DNA of 64,000 bases from Burkholderia sp. E7m39 (GCA_001319865.1 BBSL01000240.1:1-64000); one strand, 5' to 3'. Counted from the first letter of the stretch, positions 46,469-55,658 are shown. The notes: generated from the sequence alone by a model not told the origin. Made by a program: numbers and translations.

Positions 46469-47440
46469 TCAGGCGAACTTGAGCCCGGTTTGCTGCATCG
46501 CGTCGCGCAAGCCCAGCTTCGGATAGCGCTTGTCGATGGCTAGCAGATCGCTGTGCATTTCTTCGAGCAACCAGTCGCGCAGCCTATCGACAAGCGGGCG
46601 CAATGGCTTGTTCGCGGGCCGCACCAGACAGCATCGTCGGTCGGTCACGATCACATCGTCGTGCGCGGGCCGCAGCGCACCTTGCGCGAGCCAATGCGTT
46701 ACCACGTCGAGCCAGCCGGCCGCGATGCCCTCGCCGAGCAGCGCAGCCTGCACGACGGCCGCGTAATCGCCGGGACTCGACGTGTTCGCGGTGCAACGCC
46801 CCTGTTGAACCAGCGTATTGAAGCGCGCCTGCCAGCCATCCTCGTCCTGATCCGCGACGAGCAGCGTATCCCGATGCGCATCGCCAGCGTCCGCTTCTGC
46901 AGCGTCCAGATAGCGCTCGCTGCACACGGGCACCAACGTTTCCGGCATCAGCAGCAAAGCGTGTTCGTCGATCTCGCTGTCGTGCAGAAAACGCATGCCG
47001 AGATCCACATCGTTGACGGGGCCGCCGTCGCGCGGCGCAAGAAGCTGGAAGCGCAGGTCGACATGAGGGAAGGCGCGGTTCAGCCGGCTCATGCGCGGCA
47101 TCAGCCAGTGCGTCGCAAAGCCCGTCGACACGGACAGCGTGACAGGCTCGACGCCTGTCGCGCGCGCTTCGATTTCGCTGATTGCGTTTTCGATGCCGTT
47201 GAAGCCTTCCGAGATCGCGCGATAGAGGATCTCGCCGCTGCCTGTCAGCTCGATGCCGCCGCGCATGCGTTCGAACAGGCGCACGCCGAGATGGTCCTCC
47301 ATCCGCGCGAGCATGCGGCTCACGGCGGGTTGGCTGACGACGAGTTCCTGCGCCGCGCGCGTGAAGTTGCCGCAGCGCGCGGCCGCTTCGAACACGAAGA
47401 GCGCATTGGCACTCGGCAATTTCTTGCGGAGATTGGGCAT
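46469..47440 (-). CDS. LysR-family transcriptional regulator (GcvA-like)
   Basis: The protein has 323 residues. It starts MPNLRKKLPSANALFVFEAAARCGNFTRAAQEL, as in GcvA-type LysR proteins, with the recognition helix SQPAVSRMLARMEDHLGVRLF. The effector domain begins after residue 90. It lies 80 bases downstream of the tartrate/malate dehydrogenase gene on the same strand, so it may regulate or be co-transcribed with that gene. Confidence 0.93.
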   Translation of the reverse strand: MPNLRKKLPSANALFVFEAAARCGNFTRAAQELVVSQPAVSRMLARMEDHLGVRLFERMRGGIELTGSGEILYRAISEGFNGIENAISEIEARATGVEPVTLSVSTGFATHWLMPRMSRLNRAFPHVDLRFQLLAPRDGGPVNDVDLGMRFLHDSEIDEHALLLMPETLVPVCSERYLDAAEADAGDAHRDTLLVADQDEDGWQARFNTLVQQGRCTANTSSPGDYAAVVQAALLGEGIAAGWLDVVTHWLAQGALRPAHDDVIVTDRRCCLVRPANKPLRPLVDRLRDWLLEEMHSDLLAIDKRYPKLGLRDAMQQTGLKFA

Positions 47441-47520
47441 GACCTGATGTTATGTCTGATCCAGCCGCGCAAACATTGCGGCAAGCCCGTAGTGCCGCCG
47501 CGTTCGCGTGTCCACATGCT

Positions 47521-48600
47521 TCATGCAAGACGCTGCGCGATCGCCGCGCCGACCTCCTCCGTGCTCGCCTTGCCGCCAAGATCGCCCGTATGCGGGCCGT
47601 GCTTGAGCACGGCTTCGATGGCGGCGAGGATTGCGTCGTGGGCTTGGCGCTCCTGGCCCTGGCCGTTGCCGAGAAAGTCGAGCATCATCGCCGCGGACCA
47701 GATCATCGCGATCGGATTGCCGATGCCTTTGCCGGCGATGTCGGGCGCCGAGCCGTGCACGGGTTCGAACAGCGACGGGAACACGCGATCCGGATTCATG
47801 TTGGCTGAGGGCGCGATGCCGATCGTGCCCGTGCAGGCGGGGCCGAGATCGGACAGGATGTCGCCGAACAGATTGGTCGCGACCACGACGTCGAAGCGGT
47901 CCGGATTCAGCACGAAACGCGCGCACAGAATGTCGATGTGCTGCTTGTCCCACGTCACGTCGGGATATTGCGCGGCCACTTCGGCTGCGCGCGCATCCCA
48001 CCAGGGCATGCTGATCGAGATGCCGTTGCTCTTCGTCGCGACGGTGATCTTCTTCGCGCGACGCTGCGCGAGATCGAACGCGAACTTGAGCACGCGCTCC
48101 GAGCCCTTGCGCGTGAAGATCGACTGCTGCACGACGAATTCGCGCTCGGTGCCTTCGAACATCGTGCCGCCCACCGACGAATATTCGCCCTCGGTGTTCT
48201 CGCGCACGATCATGAAATCGATATCACCCGCCTTGCGGCCCGCCAGCGGAGACGGCACGCCGTCGAACAGACGTGCGGGGCGCAGATTGATGTACTGGTC
48301 GAACTCGCGGCGGAACTTCAGCAGCGAGCCCCACAGCGAGATGTGATCGGGCACGGTGGCAGGCCAGCCGACCGCGCCGAACAGAATGGCGTCCATGCCT
48401 TCGAGCTGTGTCTTCCAGTCGTCCGGCATCATCTGGCCGTGCTGCGCATGGTAGTCGCAACTCGCCCATTCGATATGCCGGTAATCGAGGCCAATTCCGT
48501 AGCGCTTGCTGACGATATCGAGCGCGCGCAGCGCTTCGGGCATGACTTCCTTGCCGATGCCGTCGCCGGGAATCACTGCGATGCGATAAGTGCGGGTCAT
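47521..48600 (-). CDS. ttuC: Tartrate / D-malate dehydrogenase (decarboxylating)
   Basis: The protein has 359 residues of the isocitrate/isopropylmalate dehydrogenase family. It begins YRIAVIPGDGIGKEVMPEAL. The motif VPDHISLWGSLLKFRREFDQ and ATNLFGDILSDLGPACTGTI are nearly the same as in E. coli D-malate dehydrogenase DmlA and in TtuC tartrate dehydrogenase. It oxidises and decarboxylates D-malate or tartrate with NAD and a divalent metal. AAGGA lies 8 bases before the ATG. Which substrate dominates cannot be told, so the symbol dmlA would serve as well. Confidence 0.93.
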   Translation of the reverse strand: MTRTYRIAVIPGDGIGKEVMPEALRALDIVSKRYGIGLDYRHIEWASCDYHAQHGQMMPDDWKTQLEGMDAILFGAVGWPATVPDHISLWGSLLKFRREFDQYINLRPARLFDGVPSPLAGRKAGDIDFMIVRENTEGEYSSVGGTMFEGTEREFVVQQSIFTRKGSERVLKFAFDLAQRRAKKITVATKSNGISISMPWWDARAAEVAAQYPDVTWDKQHIDILCARFVLNPDRFDVVVATNLFGDILSDLGPACTGTIGIAPSANMNPDRVFPSLFEPVHGSAPDIAGKGIGNPIAMIWSAAMMLDFLGNGQGQERQAHDAILAAIEAVLKHGPHTGDLGGKASTEEVGAAIAQRLA

Positions 48601-48854
48601 ATGCGAGTCCTTGTCGGAAGATGGTTGAAATGCAGCTGCGTTGGGTTCGGCCTGTTGGCGCCGTTATTCGCGACTATGCACGAAGTGTGAATGAAGTGCT
48701 CAATTCGAAACCGTACCGATCATGTGTAAATAGCGGTGCGACAGGCTTCTTGCGCAGCGCCGCAGAACGTAATGTCGGCGGCGTTCGTGCGCAGTAGGCC
48801 GTTTATTGCGGTCTATCATGTCAGGGACAGCATTCGTTAGCGAAGGAGACGATC

Positions 48855-49019
48855 ATGCCTTCTCATCCGCCCGCCACTGGGCCCGACAAGCCTCTCGACC
48901 CCAAGAGAGGCTCGACGGGCAAGCCACCGTCACAAGCGCCCCGCGACGACCAGCTCGATGCCGATGCAGCCGAGCCAGTACCACACGAGCATCTTCCTAG
49001 CCGCAGCGACGATAACTGA
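48855..49019 (+). CDS. Small acidic/proline-rich hypothetical protein (54 aa)
   Basis: An ATG at 48855 after AAGGAG (48843-48848) opens 54 codons ending TGA. The product begins MPSHPPATGPDKPLDPKRG and ends in acidic residues (LPSRSDDN). It has no hydrophobic segment and is probably disordered. The strong ribosome site is the main support; no family is recognised. Confidence 0.55.
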   Translation: MPSHPPATGPDKPLDPKRGSTGKPPSQAPRDDQLDADAAEPVPHEHLPSRSDDN

Positions 49020-49697
49020 GGTGAGCGCGTGCGCGCCGGCAGTTTCGAGGTGACACGCTTCATCTCGCAACCCAATCTGTCGAAACGAAATCGCGCCGCA
49101 CAGCCCGTCGGCGCGTTTCGATCTTGTGCCGTATTTGCCTTCGCACTGACATGTCACGCAAACCGTCCGGTCGGTAACGCGGACCGTTAAGTGACGCCCA
49201 CCGAACCCTCGTGTTGCCACCAGGGTAACTACCGACGCGAGAGTGCTCATCAATTGTCAAATGATGTGTTTAGAATGACGCTTCTATTGCTGCTTCGCAC
49301 AAACAACTATTCATTGCGAACAGCCATGCTATTCGAATGACACAGTGCGGCCTCGCTGTGAACGTGGCGTCAGTCCATTTAGTAAGACTAACGGGGGGCG
49401 CGTGAATGCACACTCGGCATCGGGCAGTCGATACGGCATCGCAGTGGGTCGTTCCAGTTCATCGGGAAGCAGGACTCAATCTGCATACGAATAGGCGATT
49501 GAGTGACAAGGCGGCTACAGCGCGTGTGCGTAAGGCCGCCGTCGAGTAACTCATCCACATTTAGCGCAGCGAAAGCAATGCGCAGGCCGCGCAAGCGGTC
49601 GGAACGATCAGTCGGGGAGACCAGTCAACGGCTGCATCTGCGAACCAGCCTTTGACGATCGGAGAGTTTCGCAACGAACGTCTGATAGGTGTAAAGG
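49020..49697. other. Gene-poor, lower-GC region upstream of phaB
   Basis: About 680 bases with no convincing gene on either strand. Several short open frames lack ribosome sites. The AT content is locally higher than in the flanks, especially 49250-49330, where a phaB-side promoter could lie. No repeat or RNA gene was recognised. Confidence 0.5.
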
Positions 49698-50441
49698 ATG
49701 ACTAATCGAATTGCTGTGATAACGGGCGGTATGGGCGGCCTGGGCGAGGCCATCAGTATCCGTCTGCACGACGCGGGATATCGCGTGGTCGTGACGTGCT
49801 CGCCGGGAAACACGTGCTCGGACGATTGGCTCGCGTCGATGGAAGCAGCGGGCCGGGTGTTCTACGCCTATTCCGTCGATGTCGCCGACTACGACTCATG
49901 CTATGCATGCATCGCGAAGATCACGGCAGAGGTCGGACCCGTCGATATCCTCGTCAACAATGCCGGCATCACGCGCGACATGACGTTGCGCAAGCTCGAC
50001 AAGGTGAACTGGGACGCTGTCATGCGCACCAATCTCGATTCCGTCTTCAACATGACGAAACCGGTGTGCGAAATGATGATGGAGCGCGGCTGGGGCCGGG
50101 TCATCAATATTTCGTCGGTCAACGGCTCGAAGGGCTCTGTCGGGCAGACCAACTATGCGGCAGCGAAGGCCGGCATGCATGGCTTCACGAAGGCGCTTGC
50201 GCTTGAAGTGGCGCGCAAGGGCGTGACTGTCAACACGATTTCGCCCGGCTATCTCGCAACGAAAATGGTCACGGCGATTCCGCAGGACATTCTCGACACG
50301 AAGATCCTGCCGCAGATTCCCGCTGGTCGACTCGGCAAGCCGGAAGAAGTGGCCGCGCTCGTCGCGTTTCTCTGCACGGACGACGCGGGCTTCATCACGG
50401 GCGCGAACCTGGCCGTCAATGGCGGCCAGCATATGAACTGA
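49698..50441 (+). CDS. phaB: Acetoacetyl-CoA reductase
   Basis: The protein has 247 residues of the short-chain dehydrogenase family. It reduces acetoacetyl-CoA to (R)-3-hydroxybutyryl-CoA with NADPH for polyhydroxybutyrate synthesis. The cofactor motif is TGGMGGLGEAI; the NNAGITRDMTLRKLDK segment and the catalytic Ser-Tyr-Lys (SVNGSKGSVGQTNYAAAKAG) are present. It has more Cys near residue 34-76 than usual (CSPGNTC, DYDSCYAC). No phaA or phaC is adjacent, so it may be a second copy. Confidence 0.93.
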   Translation: MTNRIAVITGGMGGLGEAISIRLHDAGYRVVVTCSPGNTCSDDWLASMEAAGRVFYAYSVDVADYDSCYACIAKITAEVGPVDILVNNAGITRDMTLRKLDKVNWDAVMRTNLDSVFNMTKPVCEMMMERGWGRVINISSVNGSKGSVGQTNYAAAKAGMHGFTKALALEVARKGVTVNTISPGYLATKMVTAIPQDILDTKILPQIPAGRLGKPEEVAALVAFLCTDDAGFITGANLAVNGGQHMN

Positions 50442-50465
50442 TCACATAACGACATACAAGGGCCC

Positions 50466-50690
50466 ATGCATGTCTGGCGAAGGCGGACCAAGGGGCCCGA
50501 CGAGGAAGAAGTGGTGGAGACAAAACAACAGCTTTATCAATGCCGGTGCACGAACCAGGTCGTCGTCGTGAATCGTACTTTCGGACCGCGCACTTCTGCG
50601 GATCGCGATGCGGGCCGTTATCGCGAACTGGTCTTCGAGCAGTGCATGCATGCCGCTAGCTGTCCGAAGGCAGGTCAATGCCCGCTTTGA
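50466..50690 (+). CDS. Small Cys-rich hypothetical protein
   Basis: The ORF has 74 codons from ATG 50466, or about 58 from GTG 50514 after GAGGA. It carries paired cysteines, CRC early and C-x5-C-x4-C at the end (CMHAASCPKAGQC), which suggests metal binding or disulfides. It begins 24 bases after phaB. No family was recognised. Confidence 0.5.
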   Translation: MHVWRRRTKGPDEEEVVETKQQLYQCRCTNQVVVVNRTFGPRTSADRDAGRYRELVFEQCMHAASCPKAGQCPL

Positions 50691-50735
50691 ATACATCGCG
50701 TATTACCGCGAGAGTGGTTGCTATAGGGGATGGCA

Positions 50736-50894
50736 ATGAACGAAACATGGATTGGTGTTTTGCTGGGAGGGTCCGTGCTGTTGATTGCGTTGCTGTCGGT
50801 GGTGCAGCACTATCGCCGTGAGCGGTTGCGCGCTGAGTTGCTGAAGAATCTCGATCATCACAGCTGGTGCCATTTTTCGCGCGCGCGACGATAG
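50736..50894 (+). CDS. Small single-TM protein (52 aa)
   Basis: An ATG at 50736 after AGGGG opens 52 codons. The sequence NETWIGVLLGGSVLLIALLS is one membrane helix, followed by a basic tail rich in Arg and His. It ends 16 bases before a strong hairpin. Likely a small inner-membrane protein of unknown role. Confidence 0.55.
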   Translation: MNETWIGVLLGGSVLLIALLSVVQHYRRERLRAELLKNLDHHSWCHFSRARR

Positions 50895-50910
50895 GCAACG
50901 TTTGACATTC

Positions 50911-50935
50911 GCGCCCTTGCGACATGCAAGGGCGC
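50911..50935 (+). terminator. 10-bp perfect hairpin
   Basis: GCGCCCTTGC (50911-50920) pairs with GCAAGGGCGC (50926-50935) around a 5-base loop, just after the small membrane protein gene. There is no T tract. Confidence 0.5.
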
Positions 50936-51010
50936 TCGCCCGGTTTATCCCGCGTTGCCGCCATACGAGCAAAAGATAAAACGTTTGCGCGGCACGTCGG
51001 AAGCGGTGAA

Positions 51011-51056
51011 AGAAGCGCTCAATTACGTCAAAGAGAAGCGCTCAATTACGTCAAAG
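51011..51056. repeat. Exact 23-bp tandem duplication
   Basis: Bases 51011-51033 are repeated exactly at 51034-51056, the unit starting AGAAGCGCTCAATTACG. The length is not a multiple of three, so it shifts any reading frame. Confidence 0.9.
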
Positions 51057-51079
51057 CCAAACACGGCCAGACTGGTCGA

Positions 51080-51101
51080 CTTATTTCCGGCTTATTTCCG
51101 C
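51080..51101. repeat. 11-bp near-tandem duplication
   Basis: CTTATTTCCGG (51080-51090) is followed directly by CTTATTTCCGC (51091-51101). It is the second frame-shifting duplication within 50 bases. Confidence 0.85.
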
Positions 51102-51136
51102 TAAAAGCGCCGTTCGCAAGACGATCGCGACCTGGT

Positions 51137-52234
51137 TCAATTCGCGGAGGCGTCGATACGTCCAAACACGCCTGTCGTCTTGCTTGGCCCTGCCGCATAG
51201 AAGAGGGTGTTCTTCGGCTGATTATCGACGTCGTTGCCGAAACTCATACCCCATAGCCCTGCTTGCGTGAACGGCTGCCCGCTATGCAGCGTGAGTTTGC
51301 CGAGGTCTTTGGCGCTGTTCGGATCGAATGCTTCGATCGTGCCGTCGCCGAAGTTGCCGACCAGCAAATCGTTGCTCAATGGCCCGAAGTTCGCCGGCGC
51401 CAGCGTGATGCCCCACGGTGCATTCAGCACGCCCCCCATCCCCACGAACTGCCTGACGAAATGCCCGTCGAGGTCGAACTCGTCGAGCACGCCCAAACCC
51501 GCACCGACAACCTGAGCATTGGCCGTTGCATTCTGCTTCGCGTAGCTCACGAAGATGTTGTTGCCAACCGCCTGAATGCCGAACGGCGCAAAACCCGCAG
51601 GCAGGTTGGGGTCCCGAAACTGTCCGTCGAGCTGGATCTTCTCGAAAGCAGTATTGAACACATCGACCTTGCCGTTATGGAAATCCGCTGCGTACAGCAG
51701 GTTCTGGCCGTTCAGCGTCGCTGCCGTGAGTCCTTTGTAGATTGCGCCGCCCGTCGAATCGTCGAATGCGGTGACCGCCTGTGTCGGCAAGACTTTCGGC
51801 GACCATGCTGCAATCGTGCCGGCGTCCGTGGCCCATACGAACACGGCACTGCTGCTGTTGCCTGCGCCACTGATGACGAAATCGGATGTGGCGTTGAAGA
51901 TGATGCCAGTCGGACCGGCGGGGCCGCGCGAGCCGTCGGGGATCGTCACGACGAGCGATTGCACCACGCCATTGCCGTCATATAGCGTCGACTTGTGCGT
52001 CGTGTTGTCGGATACCCAGAACGTGCCCTTGGGATTGAACGCGATTCCCCAGCCATTTTGCAGATTCGCGTCGGTGTGCGCGGCGGGAATGCTGCCGTCG
52101 GAGACGAGCGTCGTCGACGTGAACGGACTGGGCGGCGCGGCAGGCGGGTCATCGCTGCCGCCTCCGCATGCTACGAGTCCGCTCGCGAGTATGCCGGCGA
52201 TCGCAATAGTGCTAAACGATGTGCGTGCTTGCAT
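51137..52234 (-). CDS. TIGR03118-family lipoprotein
   Basis: The protein has 365 residues from the ATG at 52234, chosen because AGAGGAA lies just upstream; an ATG at 52249 lacks a site. A signal peptide ends in the lipobox LVAC (about residue 23). The mature part matches TIGR03118, a beta-propeller-like family: DANLQNGWGIAFNPKGTFWV, then GPTGIIFNAT, and NAPWGITLAPANFGPLS. Function is unknown; export to the outer membrane or periplasm is expected. Confidence 0.9.
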   Translation of the reverse strand: MQARTSFSTIAIAGILASGLVACGGGSDDPPAAPPSPFTSTTLVSDGSIPAAHTDANLQNGWGIAFNPKGTFWVSDNTTHKSTLYDGNGVVQSLVVTIPDGSRGPAGPTGIIFNATSDFVISGAGNSSSAVFVWATDAGTIAAWSPKVLPTQAVTAFDDSTGGAIYKGLTAATLNGQNLLYAADFHNGKVDVFNTAFEKIQLDGQFRDPNLPAGFAPFGIQAVGNNIFVSYAKQNATANAQVVGAGLGVLDEFDLDGHFVRQFVGMGGVLNAPWGITLAPANFGPLSNDLLVGNFGDGTIEAFDPNSAKDLGKLTLHSGQPFTQAGLWGMSFGNDVDNQPKNTLFYAAGPSKTTGVFGRIDASAN

Positions 52235-52259
52235 GTTCCTCTTCCTCATGATCTGAAGT

Positions 52260-52285
52260 ATCGATAAGAAGGATGACTTATCGAT
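52260..52285. promoter_or_regulatory. 9-8-9 inverted repeat upstream of the TIGR03118 gene
   Basis: ATCGATAAG (52260-52268) and CTTATCGAT (52277-52285) are perfect complements separated by 8 bases, 26 bases before the start codon. It is a candidate operator or leader hairpin. Confidence 0.45.
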
Positions 52286-52500
52286 TGAATATGGCTCAAT
52301 GAGTCGATTCGCTCATACGGGGAGAGCCTTCTTCAGAACGCCCATGCAAGTCTGTCTATTCCATCGGTTATATCAAACGACGTTGTCGGGGTCGCGGGCT
52401 CATTCAAGCCGCCAAAATGGCGCGATGCACGGCTCGAAGCGAAGCGATGTATCGCGAATGCGAAGTAATTTTTCAAGGCAATGACACGCGGCTATTGCGC

Positions 52501-53122
52501 GTGCCACGCAATGCTTTGAAAGTCGATCGACACGAGCAGCAGACCGTCGATCGCACGGCCAGCCTCATCATGCGCGAACACGCGGCGCGATATCGGCACG
52601 ATAATGCCGCCGACGTTGCGGTAGTTACGGGCATTTCGAGCCGCGCGACGCAATGATTACCGAGGCCGCCCGGCGGGCGATGCAAAAAGGTCAGGAGAAG
52701 CTCGACCCGTTATTTGCGGGCAAGAAGCGGCCGACGCTGGAGCAGATGGTCGACGTGTGGCTCGATCCTGACCATGTCGAGAATCGCACTGACGGCTCTG
52801 TGGAATCTGCACGCTGGCGGGCGAGGCGCGTTACGCGGGGCCGCAGGTTCAGCAAGTAGTGGCCGAACAGTTCGCGATGAACGTCGCGCAGATCGCTCAG
52901 ACGCTGGGCGGCGACGCGCAGGCAATCGCGCGCGCAACGGCGATCCTGACGGCTATCGTCGGCGCCGTCAGCATGTCGCGCGCGGTGGGCGACGCAGGCA
53001 TCGCGAAAGAGATTCTCGCGAATACAAGAGCGCTCGTTTTGCAGACCCACGCTGGCGGAATGAGTGACGGCGAACTGGCGTCGACGACGCGCAGGGCCGG
53101 CAGGCGTCGTTGCTCGTCGTGA
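52501..53122 (+). pseudogene. TetR-family regulator pseudogene
   Basis: Pieces in three frames add up to one TetR protein. The first (from GTG 52501) reads VDRHEQQTVDRTASLIMREH. The second gives GSYGHFEPRDAMITEAARRA and on to LEQMVDVWLDPDHVENR. The third gives CTLAGEARYAGPQVQQ and ends ILTAIVGAVSMSRAVGDAG, typical of TetR C-termini. At least two frameshifts (about 52600-52630 and 52780-52810) and a stop separate them. It is probably non-functional. Confidence 0.7.
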
Positions 53123-53278
53123 CGCAGTGGGCGCTATGGTGTGAGGCAGGGCGTGCGTGATCGCGAGCCCACGTCGCGATATACGCTCATCGCATTCGAT
53201 CGTTACGCCCGCCCGCTGCGCTACGGAACCTGCAACGGCGAAGCGGATTGTTCCGCACCTGACTATTACGCTCGAAGT

Positions 53279-54379
53279 TCAGGCTTCGCGCTCCGCGTGA
53301 GAATACGCGTTGCGAAACACGGCCTTCAACTGCCCTTGATTGTGAACATCGAATTTGCCGTAGATCTTTCGAACATGATCGATAACGGTGTTTTCGCGGA
53401 TACCCATCAGGCGCGCGATCTCGGCGTGCGAGCGTTCCAGCAACAGGTGCGTGCAGAGTTGCCTCTGCCGCTCGCTTAGGCCTAGCTGAAATCCCAATGT
53501 TTCTATTTCGAATGCGAGCGGCGGAAAATGCTCGACGTATATCGCCATGAGCGCGCGTTCCGCTATTGCATTCGCACCGTCAAACCGATATGCCTTGAAT
53601 GTAAAGCGGCCGGCGGCATTGAACCGTTCGTAAGCAGGGGGAGCAGCATTGCCGCCGCGCCAGATCCTATTGAAGTTCGCGATCAGCGGTGTGAGCCATT
53701 CAGGAATTCGCGCATTGTGCGCAAGGCCGGACGTTTCGCTGCTCGCCAATGCAAGCAGTCTGCTGCCAACCGCATTTTGCAGCACGACTTTACCCGTATC
53801 GTCCGCCACGATGATGGACGATCGGCCATTTTCCGCATGATGCAGATGCCTGACTGTGGGGCAGGCGAGCGCGTGCGCAATATGCCTCGATAAAGGCCGA
53901 ATGCTTGCCGAGTCGCTGTCGGAGAATGGCCGCGTATTCGGTGCGCGCTGCAAAGTAAGGCTACCGCGCCCGCGCTCGCCATCGAAAGCAGTGAGTTCCA
54001 GACTGTAGCGAATCTGGAGCGGTCGCCAAAGCTCGTTGTATATGATGCTTTTGAGCAGTCTGCCGTCAACGCGTTGGCTGTTTTCATAGCCGCGGCCGCG
54101 GCGCATCGCGTGACTAAAGTCGACGCCCAGTACCTGAGCTTCTTCGTCCGTATTGTGTATCTGCGACAGGTACTGCGGCATGGCGGCGTACGTTGCGTCG
54201 TTCTGACTGAATACGTCGACCATTGCATAATGCTCGTCCGCGTAAAAGAACATCCCGAATTCGGCGCCAACCATCGCTCGAACCGATTCGACGACGTGAG
54301 GAATCACGACGTGCGGCTCTACGCCAAGCGAGCATAGCCTTCGCACGTGACCGGCCAACGCAGCATGTTTGGACGACAT
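53279..54379 (-). CDS. LuxR-type (HTH) transcriptional regulator
   Basis: The protein has 366 residues. The C-terminal LuxR helix-turn-helix is at about 295-360 (LGLSERQRQLCTHLLLERSH, IARLMGIRENTVIDHVRKIY, KF). The N-terminal 280 residues are a sensor region with no clear named domain, perhaps PAS/GAF-like. GGAG lies 7 bases before the ATG. It is divergent from another LuxR-type gene, with 116 bases between. Confidence 0.92.
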   Translation of the reverse strand: MSSKHAALAGHVRRLCSLGVEPHVVIPHVVESVRAMVGAEFGMFFYADEHYAMVDVFSQNDATYAAMPQYLSQIHNTDEEAQVLGVDFSHAMRRGRGYENSQRVDGRLLKSIIYNELWRPLQIRYSLELTAFDGERGRGSLTLQRAPNTRPFSDSDSASIRPLSRHIAHALACPTVRHLHHAENGRSSIIVADDTGKVVLQNAVGSRLLALASSETSGLAHNARIPEWLTPLIANFNRIWRGGNAAPPAYERFNAAGRFTFKAYRFDGANAIAERALMAIYVEHFPPLAFEIETLGFQLGLSERQRQLCTHLLLERSHAEIARLMGIRENTVIDHVRKIYGKFDVHNQGQLKAVFRNAYSHAEREA

Positions 54380-54447
54380 GTCGATCTCCGTGAATCGTCG
54401 ACCATGCGTTTCGGTTCGACATGACTATACTGTCAGACGGTAAGAGC

Positions 54448-54479
54448 AATCGTTACTCCCATTTGGGAGGGAAACGATT
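54448..54479. promoter_or_regulatory. Nested dyad between two divergent LuxR genes
   Basis: AATCGTT (54448-54454) and AACGATT (54473-54479) flank CTCCC-ATTT-GGGAG (54456-54469). It lies 17 bases before the start of the second LuxR gene, so it could be an operator or an RNA hairpin near its ribosome site. Confidence 0.45.
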
Positions 54480-54495
54480 TAATGCAGAGGTGAAC

Positions 54496-55656
54496 ATGGC
54501 TCGCACCGATGACATTCATGCTGCCGTTCGCCACATCTATCAGGCGTCTCTGGTGCCAGGCGAATGGCAGCCCGCGCTCGAACAGATTACGCGCGCTCTT
54601 GGTGCGCACAAGGGCATGCTGAATGAGACAAGCATCGGCGACACGGGCTTGTTTGTGTTCACTGGTCTCACACGCGCTTGCGCGTCGCGGTTACACCGCG
54701 AATTCGACATGCGCGCTCCGGAGTGGATTCGCTCCATTCCCGTTGGTACGTCGCTACGTCAGACATCGGCGATATCGGATGCGGACTTCATTCGGTCCGA
54801 TATCTATAACGAGGCGGTGCGGCCGGCAGGCGGGTTTTATGGAATCGTTGCATCGCTCGTGCGCACGCCGGTTCGTGAAGTCTATTTCACGGTGGGCCGG
54901 GAATTGGGCGCAGCGGATTTCAGCGATGCAGATGCTGATGCAATGAACCTCATCGTTCCGCATTTAGTCAACGCAGTGGAAGTGCGGCGCCGGCTCGTCG
55001 CCACGGATATGCAGGTTCGATCGGCATTTGATGTACTTGCCTATGTGGATATCGGCGTAATACTTTTCGACGCAGCGTTGCGCCCCGTGTTCGTGAATCG
55101 ATGTGCGGAAGTACTCGCGTCACGCGGCGATGGTTTGCAGTTGAGCACGCGTGATGTTCTCGCCACGAGGCGAGACGAATCCGATGCGTTGCACCGAGCG
55201 ATGGCGTTGTCAGCCGCGTGGTTTCAATCGGGCCGCGATGCGAGAGAGCGTGTCATCCAGCAGAAGCCCGCTGCGCGCCTGTGTTTGTCGCGAGAGCCGC
55301 CGCGCTTGCCGCTTGTCGTCAGTGTGATGCCCTTTGCAGCGGATGAAGGAGCGATTGAGCCGCTCGGTGCCAAAGGCGCGTGCGGCATGCTGCTCGTGAG
55401 AGAACCCGACGGTCCATTACGCCTCGATCTCGACGTGTTGATCGCCAGATTTCAGCTTACCCGTCGCGAAGCGCAACTGGCGGCGCTGCTCGCGCGGGGC
55501 AGCGATCTCGCGCAAGCCGCCGCGCGGCTCGGCATTGGTATCGGAACGGCAAGAGGCTATCTGAAGCAGGTACTGACCAAGACATCCACGCACAGGCAGG
55601 CTGAACTTGTTGCGATGGTCCTGCAAAGCAGTATGCAAGTTGCCGATGCAGCCTGA
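54496..55656 (+). CDS. LuxR-type (HTH) transcriptional regulator
   Basis: The protein has 386 residues from the ATG at 54496 after GAGGTGAAC. The sensor part runs to about 310. The C-terminal HTH is FQLTRREAQLAALLARGSDL, then AAARLGIGIGTARGYLKQVL and TKTSTHRQAELV, a LuxR-type domain with less common wording. It has the same plan as the divergent regulator, but sequence similarity seems low. It is convergent with an APC permease, two bases apart. Confidence 0.9.
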   Translation: MARTDDIHAAVRHIYQASLVPGEWQPALEQITRALGAHKGMLNETSIGDTGLFVFTGLTRACASRLHREFDMRAPEWIRSIPVGTSLRQTSAISDADFIRSDIYNEAVRPAGGFYGIVASLVRTPVREVYFTVGRELGAADFSDADADAMNLIVPHLVNAVEVRRRLVATDMQVRSAFDVLAYVDIGVILFDAALRPVFVNRCAEVLASRGDGLQLSTRDVLATRRDESDALHRAMALSAAWFQSGRDARERVIQQKPAARLCLSREPPRLPLVVSVMPFAADEGAIEPLGAKGACGMLLVREPDGPLRLDLDVLIARFQLTRREAQLAALLARGSDLAQAAARLGIGIGTARGYLKQVLTKTSTHRQAELVAMVLQSSMQVADAA

Positions 55657-55658
55657 TG

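Larger units (their letters stand above)
50931..51140 (+). pseudogene. ORF disrupted by two tandem duplications
   Basis: Reading from about 50931 gives ARPVYPALPPYEQKIKRL and then TSEAVKEALNYVK. A 23-bp unit is then duplicated (51011-51056) and an 11-bp unit nearly duplicated (51080-51101); each shifts the frame. Removing one copy of each joins it to AKHGQTGRLISAKSAVRK and TIATWFNSRR. The restored sequence looks like a small basic helical protein. Family unknown; it may be a remnant of a DNA-binding or mobile-element protein. Confidence 0.5.

Noticed and set aside
52417-52500. In-frame ATG extension in front of the TetR remnant
   Set aside because: The upstream codons do not resemble a TetR N-terminus, so the remnant was started at 52501.
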